Below are positions 1 through 10,606 of a DNA stretch of 64,000 nt, one piece after another. Numbering within the stretch: the stretch's first letter is position 1; every line of letters starts with the position of its first letter. Source of the DNA: Acidobacteriota bacterium. GTDB lineage: Bacteria; Acidobacteriota; Blastocatellia; RBC074. Under the pieces are notes generated by a model. That model saw nothing but the letters and a program-made list of their open reading frames with translations. It was not told the origin of the DNA and searched no databases. The stretch is from NCBI GenBank assembly GCA_018269055.1, contig JAFDVI010000017.1, positions 19,107-83,106 on the forward strand. The letters are read 5' to 3'. The position numbers and the translations under genes were made by a program.

Positions 1-669
1 CCGGGCGGCGAAGCAGCGGTCAAACAACCCAAACGCATCGCCCTTGGGTTGCTGTATGAAATGGCTGGGGACGATGTGTTCGCGCAAAACGACCTTGCGC
101 CGTTGCAAGCGTTCACAACAGCAGAACGTGATGTGTTGCGCACAATGTTGCAGCGCAATCTCAATACACCGCGCACATCCAGCGTCGGGCGATTGTTTGA
201 CGCAATCGCTTCATTGATCAATCTGCGACAGGAAACGCGATTCGAAGGTCAGGCCGCAATGGAGATGGAATTCACCTTGAATGGAATCGCAACCAATGAG
301 CGTTATCTATTCGATCTAAGTGAATCCAAAGTCCAAAATCCAAAATCCAAAATCATTCTCGACTGGGAACCGCTCATTCGCGCACTGCTCAGCGATATGC
401 AGGCGGGCGCGCCCCCTGGCCTGATTTCGGCGAAATTTCATAACACCCTGGCGGCAATGATCGTCGGCGTCGCCAAAGAGTTAAACGCGGAGCGTGTCGC
501 ATTAAGCGGCGGCTGTTTTCAAAACAAATACTTGCTCGAACGCGCGATTGCTCAATTGCGGCAAGCGGGTTTCCGTCCCTATTGGCATCAGCGCATTCCC
601 ACCAATGACGGCGGCATCGCCGTGGGACAAATCGCGGCGGCAAAATGGCAAATTGAACTCGTGAGGTAA
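1..669 (+). CDS. hypF: HypF carbamoyltransferase, C-terminal part (5' truncated)
   Basis: This is the C-terminal end of HypF, which makes the thiocarbamate precursor of the cyanide ligands of NiFe hydrogenase. The reading frame is open from base 1, and its first residues (PGGEAAVKQP) match the HypF segment before the Kae1-like domain, so the gene begins outside the window. The Kae1-like carbamoyl-transfer domain is visible, with HNTLAAM and the ALSGGCFQNKYLLE glycine loop near residues 165-180. hypC follows 4 bp downstream. An AATCCAA-type heptamer run at 324-354 is translated in frame as part of KVQNPKSKI, in a segment that looks like a linker. Identity is firm because of the hypCDE context. 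Confidence 0.93.
   Translation, partial: PGGEAAVKQPKRIALGLLYEMAGDDVFAQNDLAPLQAFTTAERDVLRTMLQRNLNTPRTSSVGRLFDAIASLINLRQETRFEGQAAMEMEFTLNGIATNERYLFDLSESKVQNPKSKIILDWEPLIRALLSDMQAGAPPGLISAKFHNTLAAMIVGVAKELNAERVALSGGCFQNKYLLERAIAQLRQAGFRPYWHQRIPTNDGGIAVGQIAAAKWQIELVR
324..354. repeat. Heptanucleotide tandem repeat inside hypF
   Basis: About 4.4 copies of a 7-mer (AATCCAA, one copy AGTCCAA) lie in tandem within the hypF frame. Seven is not a multiple of three, so gain or loss of one unit would shift the frame. Confidence 0.8.
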
Positions 670-673
670 TCGT

Positions 674-928
674 ATGTGTCTGGCTGTTCCCGGAAAGATT
701 CTGACCATCGAAGGCGACGACGTATTGCGCAGCGGCAAAGTCAATTTCGGAGGCATCGTCAAACAGGTCAATCTGAGTTACGTGCCCGAAGCCAGGGTGG
801 GCGATTACGTTGTCGTCCACGTCGGTTTTGCCCTGAGCAAAGTGGATGAAGAGCAGGCGCGGCAAGTGTTCGATTACCTGCATTCGATGGGCGAGCTTGC
901 TGAACTGACCGAAGCGGAGGCCGTATGA
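674..928 (+). CDS. hypC: Hydrogenase maturation chaperone HypC/HybG family
   Basis: An 84-residue small chaperone that binds HypD and hands the Fe(CN)2CO unit to the hydrogenase large subunit. It starts MCLAVPGKI; the N-terminal Cys2 is the invariant residue that works after removal of Met1. The length (usual 75-95) and the acidic C-terminus fit the family. Its stop overlaps the hypD start as ATGA (925-928), indicating translational coupling. It lies 4 bp after hypF in a hypFCDE order. Cytoplasmic. Assignment is secure. Confidence 0.96.
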   Translation: MCLAVPGKILTIEGDDVLRSGKVNFGGIVKQVNLSYVPEARVGDYVVVHVGFALSKVDEEQARQVFDYLHSMGELAELTEAEAV

Positions 929-2031
929 AATTCGTGGATGAATACCGCGATGCGGAAGGAGCGCGTGCCTTGGCCAAAGCGATTGCCGAGGTCACAACAC
1001 GCCCATGGACGCTGATGGAAATTTGCGGCGGACAAACTCACGCCATCGTCAAATTCGGCATTGACGAATTGCTACCCCAACAAATCACGCTGGTGCACGG
1101 ACCGGGTTGCCCCGTGTGCGTGACGCCGATTGAATTGATTGATAAAGCGATTGCGATCGCCTCGCGACCTGATGTGATTTTCTGTTCCTTCGGCGACATG
1201 TTGCGCGTGCCCGGATCGAACAAGGATTTATTCATGGTCAAGGCCGAAAGCGGCGATGTGCGCGTCGTGTATTCGCCCCTGGATTGTTTGAAAATCGCGC
1301 GCGAACATCCATCCAAACAAGTCGTCTTTTTTGCCGTCGGATTTGAAACCACTGCGCCTGCCAACGCGATGGCGGTGTATCAGGCGGCGCAACAACACAT
1401 CACAAACTTTTCTCTGTTGGTGTCGCACGTGCTGGTGCCGCCCGCAATGGAAGCGATCCTTTCGTCACCGTTGAATCGCGTGCAGGGGTTTCTGGCCGCT
1501 GGCCACGTTTGCACGGTGATGGGCTATACCGAATACGAACCGATTGCGGCAAAGTATCACGTGCCCATTGTCGTGACGGGATTTGAACCATTGGACATTT
1601 TGCAGGGCGTGTTGATGTGCGTGAAACAACTGGAAGAAGGCCGCGCCGAAGTCGAAAACCAGTATGCGCGTTCTGTGCGGCGCGAAGGCAATCGTCCCGC
1701 GCAGGAATTGGTCAGCAAAGTGTTCACCATCGTTCCGCGCAAATGGCGCGGCGTAGGCGAAATTCCGCAAAGCGGTCTTGGGTTGAGCGATGCATATCGA
1801 GAGTTCGACGCTGAAAGGCGATTTGAATTGCACGATTACACCGCCGAAGAACCTGCCGAATGCATCAGCGGGTTGATTATGCAGGGCGTCAGCAAACCGC
1901 ATGAATGCCCGGCGTTTGGCACACGTTGCACGCCGGAAATGCCTTTGGGCGCACCCATGGTTTCCAATGAAGGCGCGTGCGCGGCGTATTATCGGTATCG
2001 CCGCATTCAGACGCGCACGGTCCCAGCCTGA
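925..2031 (+). CDS. hypD: Hydrogenase maturation protein HypD (FeS scaffold)
   Basis: A 368-residue HypD, the scaffold on which the Fe(CN)2CO cofactor is assembled with HypC and HypE. The family motifs are present: [11 protein letters not shown] near residue 35, [10 protein letters not shown] near 65 (the two Cys of the thiol redox site), [10 protein letters not shown] near 135, and C-terminal cysteines ([19 protein letters not shown]) that ligate the 4Fe-4S cluster. Length is typical. It overlaps hypC by 4 bases. Cytoplasmic. No hydrogenase structural genes are in the window, so they must lie upstream or elsewhere. Confidence 0.97.
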   Translation: MKFVDEYRDAEGARALAKAIAEVTTRPWTLMEICGGQTHAIVKFGIDELLPQQITLVHGPGCPVCVTPIELIDKAIAIASRPDVIFCSFGDMLRVPGSNKDLFMVKAESGDVRVVYSPLDCLKIAREHPSKQVVFFAVGFETTAPANAMAVYQAAQQHITNFSLLVSHVLVPPAMEAILSSPLNRVQGFLAAGHVCTVMGYTEYEPIAAKYHVPIVVTGFEPLDILQGVLMCVKQLEEGRAEVENQYARSVRREGNRPAQELVSKVFTIVPRKWRGVGEIPQSGLGLSDAYREFDAERRFELHDYTAEEPAECISGLIMQGVSKPHECPAFGTRCTPEMPLGAPMVSNEGACAAYYRYRRIQTRTVPA

Positions 2032-2049
2032 AAAACAGGAGTCATCGTT

Positions 2050-3105
2050 ATGGCTGATTTTCAAGACTTCACGCCTGTTTGCCCGTTGCCGATCCAGCAA
2101 TACCCACATGTGTTGCTGGCGCACGGCGGAGGCGGCAAGCTGATGCATCAACTGATCGAATCGGTTTTCGTTCCGGCGTTTTCCAATTCTTTGCTCGGCG
2201 CGCGGCATGACGGAGCCAGTTTTTCGGTGGGCGATTCGCGTCTGGCCTTTACGACGGATTCGTATGTGGTGCGTCCGTTGTTTTTTCCCGGCGGAGACAT
2301 TGGTTCGCTGGCGGTGAACGGCACCGTGAATGATCTGGCCATGTGCGGCGCGCGCCCGTTGTATCTGAGCGCCGGATTCATTCTGGAAGAAGGGTTGCCG
2401 ATGGAAACGCTGTGGCGCGTTATTCAATCCATGCGACGGGCGGCAGAAGTGGCTGGCGTCCAGCTTGTCACAGGCGACACCAAAGTAGTGGACAAAGGCA
2501 AGGGCGATGGCATTTTCATCAACACCGCTGGCATTGGTGTGATTGAACACCCGCTGACGATTGCTCCCGGCAGCGTTCACCCGGGTGATGTCATTTTACT
2601 GAGCGGCGATCTAGGGCGGCACGGTGTTGCCATTATGGCCGAACGCGAAGGCCTGGAATTTGAAAGCCAGATTGAAAGCGACTGCGCGCCGCTCAATGAT
2701 GTGGTGCAAGCTCTGCTGGACGACGGCATCGAACTTCATTGCCTGCGCGACCTGACCCGCGGTGGCCTGACCAGCGCGTTGGTCGAAATCGCCGAATCCG
2801 CCAATCGGCAAATTCACGTCGAAGAAACCGCGATTCCCGTGCGCGAAGACGTGCGCGGCGCGTGTGAAATTCTGGGACTCGATCCGATGTATCTGGCCAA
2901 TGAAGGCCGCTTCATCGCGTTTCTGCCTGCAGCCCAAGCTGAGCGAGCGTTGGCGATTCTGAATTCTGCCGCATACGACACGGCAGCGGCGTTAATCGGA
3001 AAGGTAACCGATATCGCTCCGCCTTTGGTATTGCTGAAAAGCCGCATCGGCGCCATGCGCATTGTGGATATGTTTAGCGGCGAACAGTTGCCGCGCATTT
3101 GCTAA
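2050..3105 (+). CDS. hypE: Hydrogenase maturation protein HypE
   Basis: A 351-residue PurM-like ATP-dependent dehydratase that converts the carbamoyl group on its C-terminal cysteine into a thiocyanate. The N-terminus has the [11 protein letters not shown] motif, followed by DSYVV and GDLGRHG. The protein ends PRIC, the obligatory C-terminal Cys acceptor. An AGGAG ribosome site lies about 10 bases before the ATG. It closes the hyp operon and is followed directly by a strong hairpin terminator. Confidence 0.97.
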   Translation: MADFQDFTPVCPLPIQQYPHVLLAHGGGGKLMHQLIESVFVPAFSNSLLGARHDGASFSVGDSRLAFTTDSYVVRPLFFPGGDIGSLAVNGTVNDLAMCGARPLYLSAGFILEEGLPMETLWRVIQSMRRAAEVAGVQLVTGDTKVVDKGKGDGIFINTAGIGVIEHPLTIAPGSVHPGDVILLSGDLGRHGVAIMAEREGLEFESQIESDCAPLNDVVQALLDDGIELHCLRDLTRGGLTSALVEIAESANRQIHVEETAIPVREDVRGACEILGLDPMYLANEGRFIAFLPAAQAERALAILNSAAYDTAAALIGKVTDIAPPLVLLKSRIGAMRIVDMFSGEQLPRIC

Positions 3106-3126
3106 CGCCGGCGTTCAAAATAAAAC

Positions 3127-3168
3127 GAGCGCGAGTAGGCAAAAGGGCCGACTCGCGCTTTTCATTTT
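3127..3168. terminator. Bidirectional Rho-independent terminator
   Basis: Stem AGCGCGAGT (3128-3136) pairs with ACTCGCGCT (3151-3159). It is followed by a T-rich run on the plus strand and preceded by AAAATAAAA, so it can stop both the hyp operon and the converging minus-strand operon. Confidence 0.85.
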
Positions 3169-3185
3169 TCGGATGCGATTTTCGT

Positions 3186-3884
3186 CTAGGGTTTGATGAA
3201 TTTTCCAGGAGTTTTCTTCGCCGCTTCCAGACAGCTTTCGCAACAAAAGTAAACCGTCCGCCCAAAGAAACCATACTTGATTTCTTTGTTTACAGGCGCG
3301 CCCGTCACCGGGCAGGTTTCGATGCCATCGCCTTTGCCAAGAAATGCTCCTTCTTCCTTCGTTTCTCCCGGCAGCGGATGTTCCTTGTGCATGACGGACA
3401 TGCCTTCGCGTACAAATTCGGAAACGCCTGCTGCATGTGCCTGGATCAGTTTGACAACATACGGATCAGTTGATGTCTCCGTGATCTTGACGCCTTTTTC
3501 CGTATTCGTAATTTCCAGGTTAATTTTGTCCGCCTGTTTGAACAGTTCGGCAAACAGTGGATCCCACTGGCGAATCGGCTGTTTCTTTTCCAATCGAGCC
3601 TTCATGGCCCAGGCGTGTTCAACGATCAACGCTTTGATTTTCGGATCGTCGGATTCCGTGATGGTTTCAACGCCGTTGCTGATGGGTTTGACTGTGCGAG
3701 TGATCTTCTGGTGATCGCTAAACAGGGAGTGAATGGTTTTCATGTCTTGTGGCTGATTACCGCCCATTCCCATTCCGCCCATACGACCTTGACCTTGCGC
3801 CATTCCCATCGGCGGGATAACCAACGTCAGAACAAAAAACAGCAAAGACGTGCTCGTAAAAATGCAGATTCTTGGTGTTTTCAT
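3186..3884 (-). CDS. Exported YHS/TRASH-like metal-site protein
   Basis: A 232-residue protein of unknown specific role. The ATG at 3884 was chosen because it has an AAAGAGG ribosome site and begins a clean signal peptide ([19 protein letters not shown], cleavage near GMAQG); the frame stays open further upstream but there overlaps the preceding gene. A Gly/Met-rich stretch ([11 protein letters not shown]) follows the signal. The C-terminal 40 residues carry CPVTGAPV and [12 protein letters not shown], a YHS/TRASH-type layout of paired cysteines likely to bind a metal such as copper or iron. Last gene of the minus-strand run containing the RND pump, so a role in metal handling is plausible but not shown. 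Confidence 0.7.
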   Translation of the reverse strand: MKTPRICIFTSTSLLFFVLTLVIPPMGMAQGQGRMGGMGMGGNQPQDMKTIHSLFSDHQKITRTVKPISNGVETITESDDPKIKALIVEHAWAMKARLEKKQPIRQWDPLFAELFKQADKINLEITNTEKGVKITETSTDPYVVKLIQAHAAGVSEFVREGMSVMHKEHPLPGETKEEGAFLGKGDGIETCPVTGAPVNKEIKYGFFGRTVYFCCESCLEAAKKTPGKFIKP

Positions 3885-3939
3885 AAATGCCTCTTTCGTT
3901 TGAAAATGAATTGGGATCAAACGAGCTGTGCTCAAATAG

Positions 3940-4455
3940 TTATTCCTTGTGTTCTCGTTCTTCTTCGCTCTTTTTTTGTGGAGTTTCGCCACTCGCTGGA
4001 ACTGTGGCATTTGCCCCACTGCGAATTTCCGTATGGCGAATTTCCCCACCGAAATTGGCTGTGCGAAACATCAACCCGCCAGTCGCCAAAGCCAAAAACA
4101 ACGTCGCTAACATCAACCACATCGGCAACGATTTGGTTTTTCGGAAAAGGAACAATCCGGCCATTGCAACGATTCCTGTGGCGATGGCGGCGCTTAATGC
4201 CACCAGCGCAGCCTCTTCGTGAGGTTCAATCAAAGCTTCGGACACCCCTGGCAGATGTTCGACTACTCCTTCGGCCGGTTCACCGGTCAGATAAGCTGGA
4301 ACTGCGCAGAGAGCGCTCAGTACAAAGACTCCCAGACTGACTCTTTTGATTTCTTCGCTCTTTTTCAACCAGGCAAACAACAACAACAAAATTCCAAACA
4401 CGGTTCCCAAAACCGGCAGATGATTCAACAGCAAATGCCAATGTGCGCCGTTCAT
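3940..4455 (-). CDS. Small integral membrane protein, DUF2231-like
   Basis: A 171-residue protein with four predicted membrane helices. It begins [17 protein letters not shown], a His-rich start in the first helix like that of DUF2231 proteins, some of which are thought to bind haem. The last 35 residues are hydrophilic and charged ([11 protein letters not shown]). It sits between the YHS protein and the RND pump and is co-directional with both. No enzymatic motif is visible and the function is unknown. Confidence 0.65.
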   Translation of the reverse strand: MNGAHWHLLLNHLPVLGTVFGILLLLFAWLKKSEEIKRVSLGVFVLSALCAVPAYLTGEPAEGVVEHLPGVSEALIEPHEEAALVALSAAIATGIVAMAGLFLFRKTKSLPMWLMLATLFLALATGGLMFRTANFGGEIRHTEIRSGANATVPASGETPQKKSEEEREHKE

Positions 4456-4597
4456 AGTTTCTCCTTTTCAAAGATTGATAAATCCATTTCTGAAAGTTGT
4501 AACCGCGCTACGCGATTGCATGGTTGGCGGAAATTTCCCCACTGAATTCAGGGTAAAGCTGTTATCAGCAACAGACGTACCGCACTGCTCGCCAAAA

Positions 4598-7500
4598 TTA
4601 CGATTCTTGCTCGGCCGCTTCGTGGGAAATTGAATCCGTTGGCTCGTCTGTTTGCCGCGCCTCAGACTTTATCGAAACGGGCTCATATTTTTTACGCTCG
4701 CTCAGGTAGTACAAAATCGGCACGGTCATACGCGACAATAACAGCGAAGCGATTTCGCCTGCCATCAAAGAAATCGCCAACCCTTGAAAGATCGGATCAA
4801 ACAAAATCACTGTCGCGCCCACCACCACCGCCGCTGCTGTCAACATCATCGGACGAAAGCGAACGGCTCCAGCGTCCACCACCGCGTCGGCCAGCGGCAT
4901 TCCCTGTTTCAATCGCAGTTCGACAAAATCCACCAGGATGATGGAATTCCGCACAACGATTCCCGCTCCGGCAATGAAGCCAATCATCGAAGTCGCCGTG
5001 AAAAACGCATTCATCATTCCGTGCGCAGGCAAAATGCCGACCAGGGAAAATGGAATCGCCGCCATAATCGCAAACGGCGTTTTGAAGGATTGAAACCAGC
5101 CGACCACCAGCACATAAATCAACACCATCACTGCCGCAAAGGCCAATCCCAGATCGCGAAAGACTTCGTAGGTGATGTGCCATTCGCCGTCCCACTTCAT
5201 GGCAAACTTGTTGGTGGTGAAAGGCTGCTGAGCGACGAACCGTTCCAGACTGTACCCTTCCGGCAGCTTCATTTTCTCGATTGCGTCGTTGAGTTTCAGG
5301 ATCGCGTAGACAGGACTTTCTTCGCTGCCCGCCACGTCGCCGGTGACATAGGTCACCGGCATCAGGTTTTTGTGGTAGATGCTTTTTTCGTTTGTCTGCT
5401 CCTCAACTTTGACGAGTTCGCCGAGCGGAACCAGATTCCCGCGCGTCCCCATCATTTTGATTTGTTTCAAGTCTTCGACGCTGGAACGTTCGGCGCGCGG
5501 CAAGCGCAGGACAATCGGCAGGTCTTCTTTTTCCGCTGGCTGATGCGCCAAGCCGACGGGCAGGCCCTCTACGGCGATACGCAACGTCGCGGCGACCTGC
5601 TCGGCGGAAACGCCATTCAGCGCGGCTTTTTCCTTGTCCACGACGAAGCGGTATTTCGGCTGGTCGTCTTCGACATACCAGTCTACGTCCACCACGCCAG
5701 GTGTTTTATCGAAAATGTCGCGGATGTTGTTGGCGATTTCCATCTGGCGCCGATAATCGGGGCCGTAAATTTCAGCGACCAAGGTTTGAAGTACTGGCGG
5801 TCCGGGAGGGACTTCGGAAATTTTGACGCGCGCGTTGTATTTGGCGGCAATTTGTTGAATCGCCGGACGCACACGTTTGGCAATGTCGTGGCTTTGTGCG
5901 CTGCGTTCGCTTTTCCCGACCAGGTTGACCTGAATGTCGGCAACATTCGATCCACGCCGCAAATAGTAATGTCGCACCAAACCATTGAAGTTGTACGGCG
6001 ACGCCGTGCCGACGTACATCTGGTAATTGACGACTTCGGGAACGGTGCGCAGCGTGTCAGCGATTTCGCGCGTGACGGCGGCAGTTTGCTCCAACGGTGT
6101 GCCTTCGGGCGTGTCAATAATGACCTGGAATTCGCTCTTGTTATCGAAGGGCAACATCTTCACCCGCACCAGCTTAAACGCAAACAATGACACTGACGCC
6201 AACAGCAACACCACCACGCCAATCAAAAATCCGTAGCGCCAGCTTGGCACGCGAATCAGCTTGGACATCACGCGGCGATAGAGCCGGGTCAGGCGACCTT
6301 CCTGCTGTTCATCTCCACCGTGATGGCCGCCGTCGCGTTTCAACAATCGCAAACTGGCCCACGGCGTGACGATGAATGCGACGAGCAGCGAAAAGACCAT
6401 TGCCGCCGTCGCGCCAATCGGAATCGGCTTCATGTACGGCCCCATCAATCCGCCGACAAAGGCCATGGGTAAAATCGCGGCGATGACGGCAAACGTCGCT
6501 AGAATTGTCGGATTGCCGACTTCGTCCACCGATTCAACCGCGATGTCCACCAGCGAACGCCCTTTGTTTTCCGGCATGCGGTAATGCCGCGCCATGTTTT
6601 CGACCACGACGATGGCATCATCCACCAATATGCCGATGGAAAAAATCAGCGCAAACAGCGTGATGCGATTGAGCGTGTAGCCATAGAAGTAAAACACCGC
6701 CAAGGTCAGCGCCAGCGTTACCGGAATGGCAATCGCCACAATGCCAGATTCGCGCAACCCAAGTGTCAACCAGATCAACACCGCGACGGACAAAATGGCG
6801 ATCATCATGTGCAGCAATAATTCGTTGGATTTTTCGCTGGCTGTTTCGCCGTAATTGCGCGTTGTGGTGACGGCGACTTCGCCGGGAATCAGCGAACCTT
6901 TCAGATGCTCGACTTTTTCCAGCACTTTGTCGGCAATCTCAATCGCGTTTTTGCCTTTCCGCTTGGCGACGGAAATTGTCACCGCCGGCTGCACGTTCAG
7001 AGTACCGCCTTTAGGCGGCTGGGCGTCGGCATTCGGGAGCTTGCCGCCTGAAGGCGGTACTCCAAACATGACGTAATCGCTGGCCTCTTCCGCGCCGTCT
7101 TCGATCTTTGCCACATCGCGCAAATACACCGGGCGATTGTTGAATGCGCTGATGACGACAGCGCCGACGTCCTCTGCCGTGTGCAGAAAGCCGCCCGTTT
7201 CAACCAAAAATTCTTTGTTCCCCGTTGCGAAACTGCCGGATTGCAACTGGCGATTGGATTGGTCCAGCACCGGCGCGATCATCGCCGGGGCCACGTTGAA
7301 TCCGGCCATACGCGCTTCGTCGAGCGTGACGCGAATCTGACGGCGCTGTCCGCCAATGATGGTGACTTCGGAAACGTCGCTGACTTCTTTGATTTGATCG
7401 TGAACTTGCGCGGCGATGCGTCGCAAGGTGAAGGCGTCATACGTATTGCTGGAAAGCGTCAGCGCCAGAATCGGCACGTCGTCAATCGAGCGGGGTTTGA

Positions 7501-7909
7501 TCAGCGGCTGGCTGGCGCCGGGCGGAATCAGATCGAAATTCGCCAACATTTTTTGATTCAGCCGGACAATGGCGTCTTCCTGATTTTGGCCGACGTAAAA
7601 CCGCACCACGGCCATGGACATTCCTGGCGACGAAGTTGAATAGATATATTCAACGCCCGGAATTTCCCATAGCAATTTTTCCATCGGTTTGGTGACGCGC
7701 TCTTCGACTTCTTTGGCCGATGCGCCGGGCATTTGCACAAAGACGTCAATCATCGGCACGATGATTTGCGGCTCTTCTTCGCGCGGCAACATGACGACCG
7801 CGCCCAACCCAAGCAACACCGACGTCACAACAATCAGCGGCGTCAATTTCGAGGCGATGAAAGCGCGAGCAATTTTTCCAGCAAATCCAATTTCGTTTTT
7901 GTCATTCAT
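4598..7909 (-). CDS. RND efflux pump inner-membrane permease (AcrB/CzcA superfamily)
   Basis: A 1103-residue proton-driven RND transporter. The expected architecture is present: TM1 near residues 20-40, a porter domain, the TM4 motif [17 protein letters not shown] with the proton-relay Asp pair, a second porter domain and a C-terminal helix block. The usual length is about 1020-1060; part of the excess is a 62-bp palindrome read in frame (residues about 283-303, [10 protein letters not shown]...PPKGGT) just before the conserved [11 protein letters not shown] strand. MFP and TolC partners are upstream in the same direction. Substrate cannot be told: sequence features resemble HAE-type rather than clear CusA-type pumps, although a YHS protein follows. 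Confidence 0.92.
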   Translation of the reverse strand: MNDKNEIGFAGKIARAFIASKLTPLIVVTSVLLGLGAVVMLPREEEPQIIVPMIDVFVQMPGASAKEVEERVTKPMEKLLWEIPGVEYIYSTSSPGMSMAVVRFYVGQNQEDAIVRLNQKMLANFDLIPPGASQPLIKPRSIDDVPILALTLSSNTYDAFTLRRIAAQVHDQIKEVSDVSEVTIIGGQRRQIRVTLDEARMAGFNVAPAMIAPVLDQSNRQLQSGSFATGNKEFLVETGGFLHTAEDVGAVVISAFNNRPVYLRDVAKIEDGAEEASDYVMFGVPPSGGKLPNADAQPPKGGTLNVQPAVTISVAKRKGKNAIEIADKVLEKVEHLKGSLIPGEVAVTTTRNYGETASEKSNELLLHMMIAILSVAVLIWLTLGLRESGIVAIAIPVTLALTLAVFYFYGYTLNRITLFALIFSIGILVDDAIVVVENMARHYRMPENKGRSLVDIAVESVDEVGNPTILATFAVIAAILPMAFVGGLMGPYMKPIPIGATAAMVFSLLVAFIVTPWASLRLLKRDGGHHGGDEQQEGRLTRLYRRVMSKLIRVPSWRYGFLIGVVVLLLASVSLFAFKLVRVKMLPFDNKSEFQVIIDTPEGTPLEQTAAVTREIADTLRTVPEVVNYQMYVGTASPYNFNGLVRHYYLRRGSNVADIQVNLVGKSERSAQSHDIAKRVRPAIQQIAAKYNARVKISEVPPGPPVLQTLVAEIYGPDYRRQMEIANNIRDIFDKTPGVVDVDWYVEDDQPKYRFVVDKEKAALNGVSAEQVAATLRIAVEGLPVGLAHQPAEKEDLPIVLRLPRAERSSVEDLKQIKMMGTRGNLVPLGELVKVEEQTNEKSIYHKNLMPVTYVTGDVAGSEESPVYAILKLNDAIEKMKLPEGYSLERFVAQQPFTTNKFAMKWDGEWHITYEVFRDLGLAFAAVMVLIYVLVVGWFQSFKTPFAIMAAIPFSLVGILPAHGMMNAFFTATSMIGFIAGAGIVVRNSIILVDFVELRLKQGMPLADAVVDAGAVRFRPMMLTAAAVVVGATVILFDPIFQGLAISLMAGEIASLLLSRMTVPILYYLSERKKYEPVSIKSEARQTDEPTDSISHEAAEQES
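7001..7062. repeat. Palindromic repeat, PPSGG family, in-frame copy inside the RND gene
   Basis: Twenty-base arms (GAGTACCGCCTTTAGGCGGC and its near-perfect complement at 7043-7062, one mismatch) enclose a 22-base centre. It is translated in the pump as VPPSGG...PPKGGT. Related copies lie at 34421-34490 and 42738-42802. Confidence 0.85.
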
Positions 7910-7928
7910 ACCAAACCTGTTTTTCTCT

Positions 7929-7994
7929 CCACGAAGTCACACGAAGAAATACGAAGGTTTTGCCTTCTTCGTGAACCTTCGTGTTTCTTCGTGG
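7929..7994. repeat. Palindromic repeat, CACGAAG family, copy 1
   Basis: An imperfect inverted repeat, CCACGAAG(TC)ACACGAAG at the left and CTTCGTGTTTCTTCGTGG at the right, fills the gap between the MFP and RND genes. A second copy lies at 41321-41391 in the nos operon. Confidence 0.75.
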
Positions 7995-8003
7995 AAAAAA
8001 TTC

Positions 8004-9197
8004 CTATTGCACCTTCACTCCGTCGTTCAATTTGGCGATGCCATCCACCGCGATGCGATCGTTTTCGGTCAAGCCGGACAACACTTCCACGCGGTCGCCA
8101 TAGGTTTTGCCGGTTTTGATCAATCGCAACCGCGCGATGCCCGAATCGTCAACCACAAAGACCCCGGTGAGTTGCCCGCGTTGCGCAATGGCTTTGGCAG
8201 GAATGGCGATCGCTTGCCTTTGCCCGCGCAGAAATCGCGCCGTTCCATACAAACCGGAACGAAGCGGTTGCGCCGACGCGACGTCAATTTTCACGGTGTA
8301 ACTGCGGCTCATCGGATCGGCAGCGGGCAGAATTTCGGCAACCATTCCTTCCAGTTCTTCACCGCCAATGGCGTCAATGCTCACGCACGCGCGATCCTTC
8401 AAATGGATTTTGCCGATTTGGGATTCTTCGACAGCGGCTTCCAACCGGTAATGCGCGGCGTCTTCAATCGTCAACAACGGAGCGCCCGGTGTCGCGGTCG
8501 CGCCAACTTCAATCTGCTTGGCGGTGACGATACCGCTGATGGGCGTCACCACGCGGGCGTATCCGGCAAAGACCTGCGCGCTGGCGATGTCGGCTTTGGC
8601 CTGATCCATTTGCGCTTGCCCCTGTTTCTTTTTGGCGGCCAACACTTCCAACATCTTCGCCGCGCGGTCGGCTTCGGCGTCGGCGACTTGCGCCTTGGCT
8701 TTGACTTCGTCGAATTCCTGCGGGCTGACGGATTTTCGATCCAGCAAGGTTTGATACCGCGCCAGCGTCGCGTCAGCCAGTCGCTTGTTGGCTTCGGCGG
8801 CGGATTTGGCCGATTGCGCGGCATTGCCGGCCTGGTCGGCTTCGGCAACGGCCTGCTCGGCCTGGCGCAATCCGGCCTGGGCTTTTTGCAATTGCGCGGC
8901 GGCTTCGCGGTTGTCAATTTCAATCAAGGCTTGCCCCGCGTTGACGCGGTCGCCTTCGCGTACGCGCAAGCCGGTCACCGTGCCCATGATTTTTGACGAC
9001 AGCACCGTCGAAGTTTTGGCGCGCACGGTTCCGGTCGCTTCGTAAAAATCTTCGACCGACGAAACGCCGACTTTTTCTATGTGTACGCCTGTCACAACCG
9101 GCGGCTTTTCGGCAGCGACCTCCGGTTTCTTTCCGCAGGCGGCGGCAATCAAACTTAGTAAGGCAAGCAATGTGAAAAGGGCAAATTTGGTTTTCAT
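8004..9197 (-). CDS. RND efflux periplasmic adaptor (MFP/HlyD family lipoprotein)
   Basis: A 397-residue membrane fusion protein linking the RND permease to TolC. The ATG at 9197 gives a classic lipoprotein signal with lipobox (SLIAAAC at residues about 15-21). An in-frame ATG at 9224 also exists but overlaps the tolC-like end. A lipoyl/biotinyl half-motif ([17 protein letters not shown]) near residue 85, a long Ala/Lys/Gln-rich coiled-coil hairpin (about 95-190), the second lipoyl half ([13 protein letters not shown]) and a beta-barrel domain follow. It starts 4 bases after the tolC-like stop, so translation is probably coupled. Confidence 0.92.
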   Translation of the reverse strand: MKTKFALFTLLALLSLIAAACGKKPEVAAEKPPVVTGVHIEKVGVSSVEDFYEATGTVRAKTSTVLSSKIMGTVTGLRVREGDRVNAGQALIEIDNREAAAQLQKAQAGLRQAEQAVAEADQAGNAAQSAKSAAEANKRLADATLARYQTLLDRKSVSPQEFDEVKAKAQVADAEADRAAKMLEVLAAKKKQGQAQMDQAKADIASAQVFAGYARVVTPISGIVTAKQIEVGATATPGAPLLTIEDAAHYRLEAAVEESQIGKIHLKDRACVSIDAIGGEELEGMVAEILPAADPMSRSYTVKIDVASAQPLRSGLYGTARFLRGQRQAIAIPAKAIAQRGQLTGVFVVDDSGIARLRLIKTGKTYGDRVEVLSGLTENDRIAVDGIAKLNDGVKVQ

Positions 9198-9201
9198 GAG
9201 G

Positions 9202-10599
9202 TTAAGAAATGAATGGTTGAACATCCGTCATTTTGCCGGTCGCCAATAACACGTTGGCATATCCGACGTAATAATCGTGGCGCGCCGACAGAACAATCAG
9301 CCGCGCGCGCGTCAACGTGGTTTCCGCACGCAACACTTCCGTGATCGTCGTCAGCCCGGCTTGATACCGATCCTGGGTGATGCGCAAAGCTTCGCTCGCT
9401 TGGGCAATGATGCGTTCGGCGACTTTCAGGCGTTCGCGTGCGGAAACGAATTGCTGATACGCACGAACGACTTCAAAGCGGATTTGATTGTTCAGGCGCT
9501 GTTGTTCGCTTGCGGCCAGATTGGCGGCGGCGCGCGCCTCGGCAATACGAGCATTGCGGCCTGCATCAAACAAATTGAATGTCAGGCTGGCGCCGACAGT
9601 GTAATCGCCGCTGCCACTCGCGAAGTTGTGGCGGCTGGCTCCGAAGTTGGCGAATACATCCAGGCGCGGCAAAAATTCATTGCGGGCACCTTGTACCTGA
9701 ATTTCGCTGGAACGCGCCATCAGGCCGGAGCGGTTCAGATCGGGGCGGTTTTCCATTGCCAACCGAATCAGTTCTCCCTGATCAGCCAGATCGAATTTCT
9801 TTTCCACCAATTGCCCCGTGATGCTCTGCGGCGTGTTGACTGGCAACCCCATCGAAGTGTTCAGCGCGGCTTCGGCGGTAACGATGTCGCCATCGGTTTG
9901 AATCGCCTGCTGCCGGGCTTCGGCCAGTTGGACTTCGGCGGCCAACAGATCGGAAACGACCGCCGTACCGGCTTCAACGCGGTCGCGGCTCAGCCTGACA
10001 TCGGCTTCGGCCAGCTTGATCGCTTCGTCCGAAACTTCCTTTTTTGCCTGCGCCAGCAGCAAACCATAAAACGCACGCAGCGTTTCAAACCGCACTTGCT
10101 GTTCAACCTGGCGGGTTTGAGCATCGGCCTGCTCCTGTCCCAACTTCGCCCGTTTCATTCGTGTCGCCGATTGCCATTGATCGAATAATGGCGCTTTGAT
10201 TGCCACCCCAAAGCGAAAATTCGTCAGCGGATCAGGATTGTTCAGCAGCGGCAGATTGAAGTTTTGTTGCGTGAATCGTCCTTGTTCCAGCAATGACCCG
10301 AACACAAACACAGGGTTATTGCCGTTGATGACAGTTTCACTGAGTTGCACTTGCGGCAACCGACCCGCGCGTGCTTGTTGAACCTGCGCGTCGGCAATTT
10401 CCCGCCCCGAAGCCGTCGCCCGCGTCAGGGGATTGGTTTTCAGCGCCAAATCCACCGCCAAGGGTAACGTCAGCGATTCTGACGCACCGGTTTGTGCTTC
10501 GGCTCGGGTTTGAGCCAACGCCTTCGTCCAGTTTGTTGAACTGACAAGCAAGACAACCGATATCCACATGCGAATTCGTTTTTTGATCAACTGATTCAT
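9202..10599 (-). CDS. TolC-family outer-membrane efflux protein
   Basis: A 465-residue outer-membrane channel partner of the RND pump. The ATG at 10599 is preferred because it starts a signal peptide ([18 protein letters not shown]... cleaved near ALAQ) and lies 7 bases after the preceding stop; the frame is open 195 bases further but there covers the previous gene. Two internal OEP repeats are visible, with NRPDL near residue 290 and typical alpha-helical heptads rich in Ala, Gln and Arg. Length fits the family (430-500). Confidence 0.9.
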   Translation of the reverse strand: MNQLIKKRIRMWISVVLLVSSTNWTKALAQTRAEAQTGASESLTLPLAVDLALKTNPLTRATASGREIADAQVQQARAGRLPQVQLSETVINGNNPVFVFGSLLEQGRFTQQNFNLPLLNNPDPLTNFRFGVAIKAPLFDQWQSATRMKRAKLGQEQADAQTRQVEQQVRFETLRAFYGLLLAQAKKEVSDEAIKLAEADVRLSRDRVEAGTAVVSDLLAAEVQLAEARQQAIQTDGDIVTAEAALNTSMGLPVNTPQSITGQLVEKKFDLADQGELIRLAMENRPDLNRSGLMARSSEIQVQGARNEFLPRLDVFANFGASRHNFASGSGDYTVGASLTFNLFDAGRNARIAEARAAANLAASEQQRLNNQIRFEVVRAYQQFVSARERLKVAERIIAQASEALRITQDRYQAGLTTITEVLRAETTLTRARLIVLSARHDYYVGYANVLLATGKMTDVQPFIS

Positions 10600-10606
10600 G
10601 ATGGTT

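Noticed and set aside
4784..6190. 468-residue plus-strand open frame opposite the RND gene
   Set aside because: Antisense shadow with His/Arg/Gln-rich nonsense composition.
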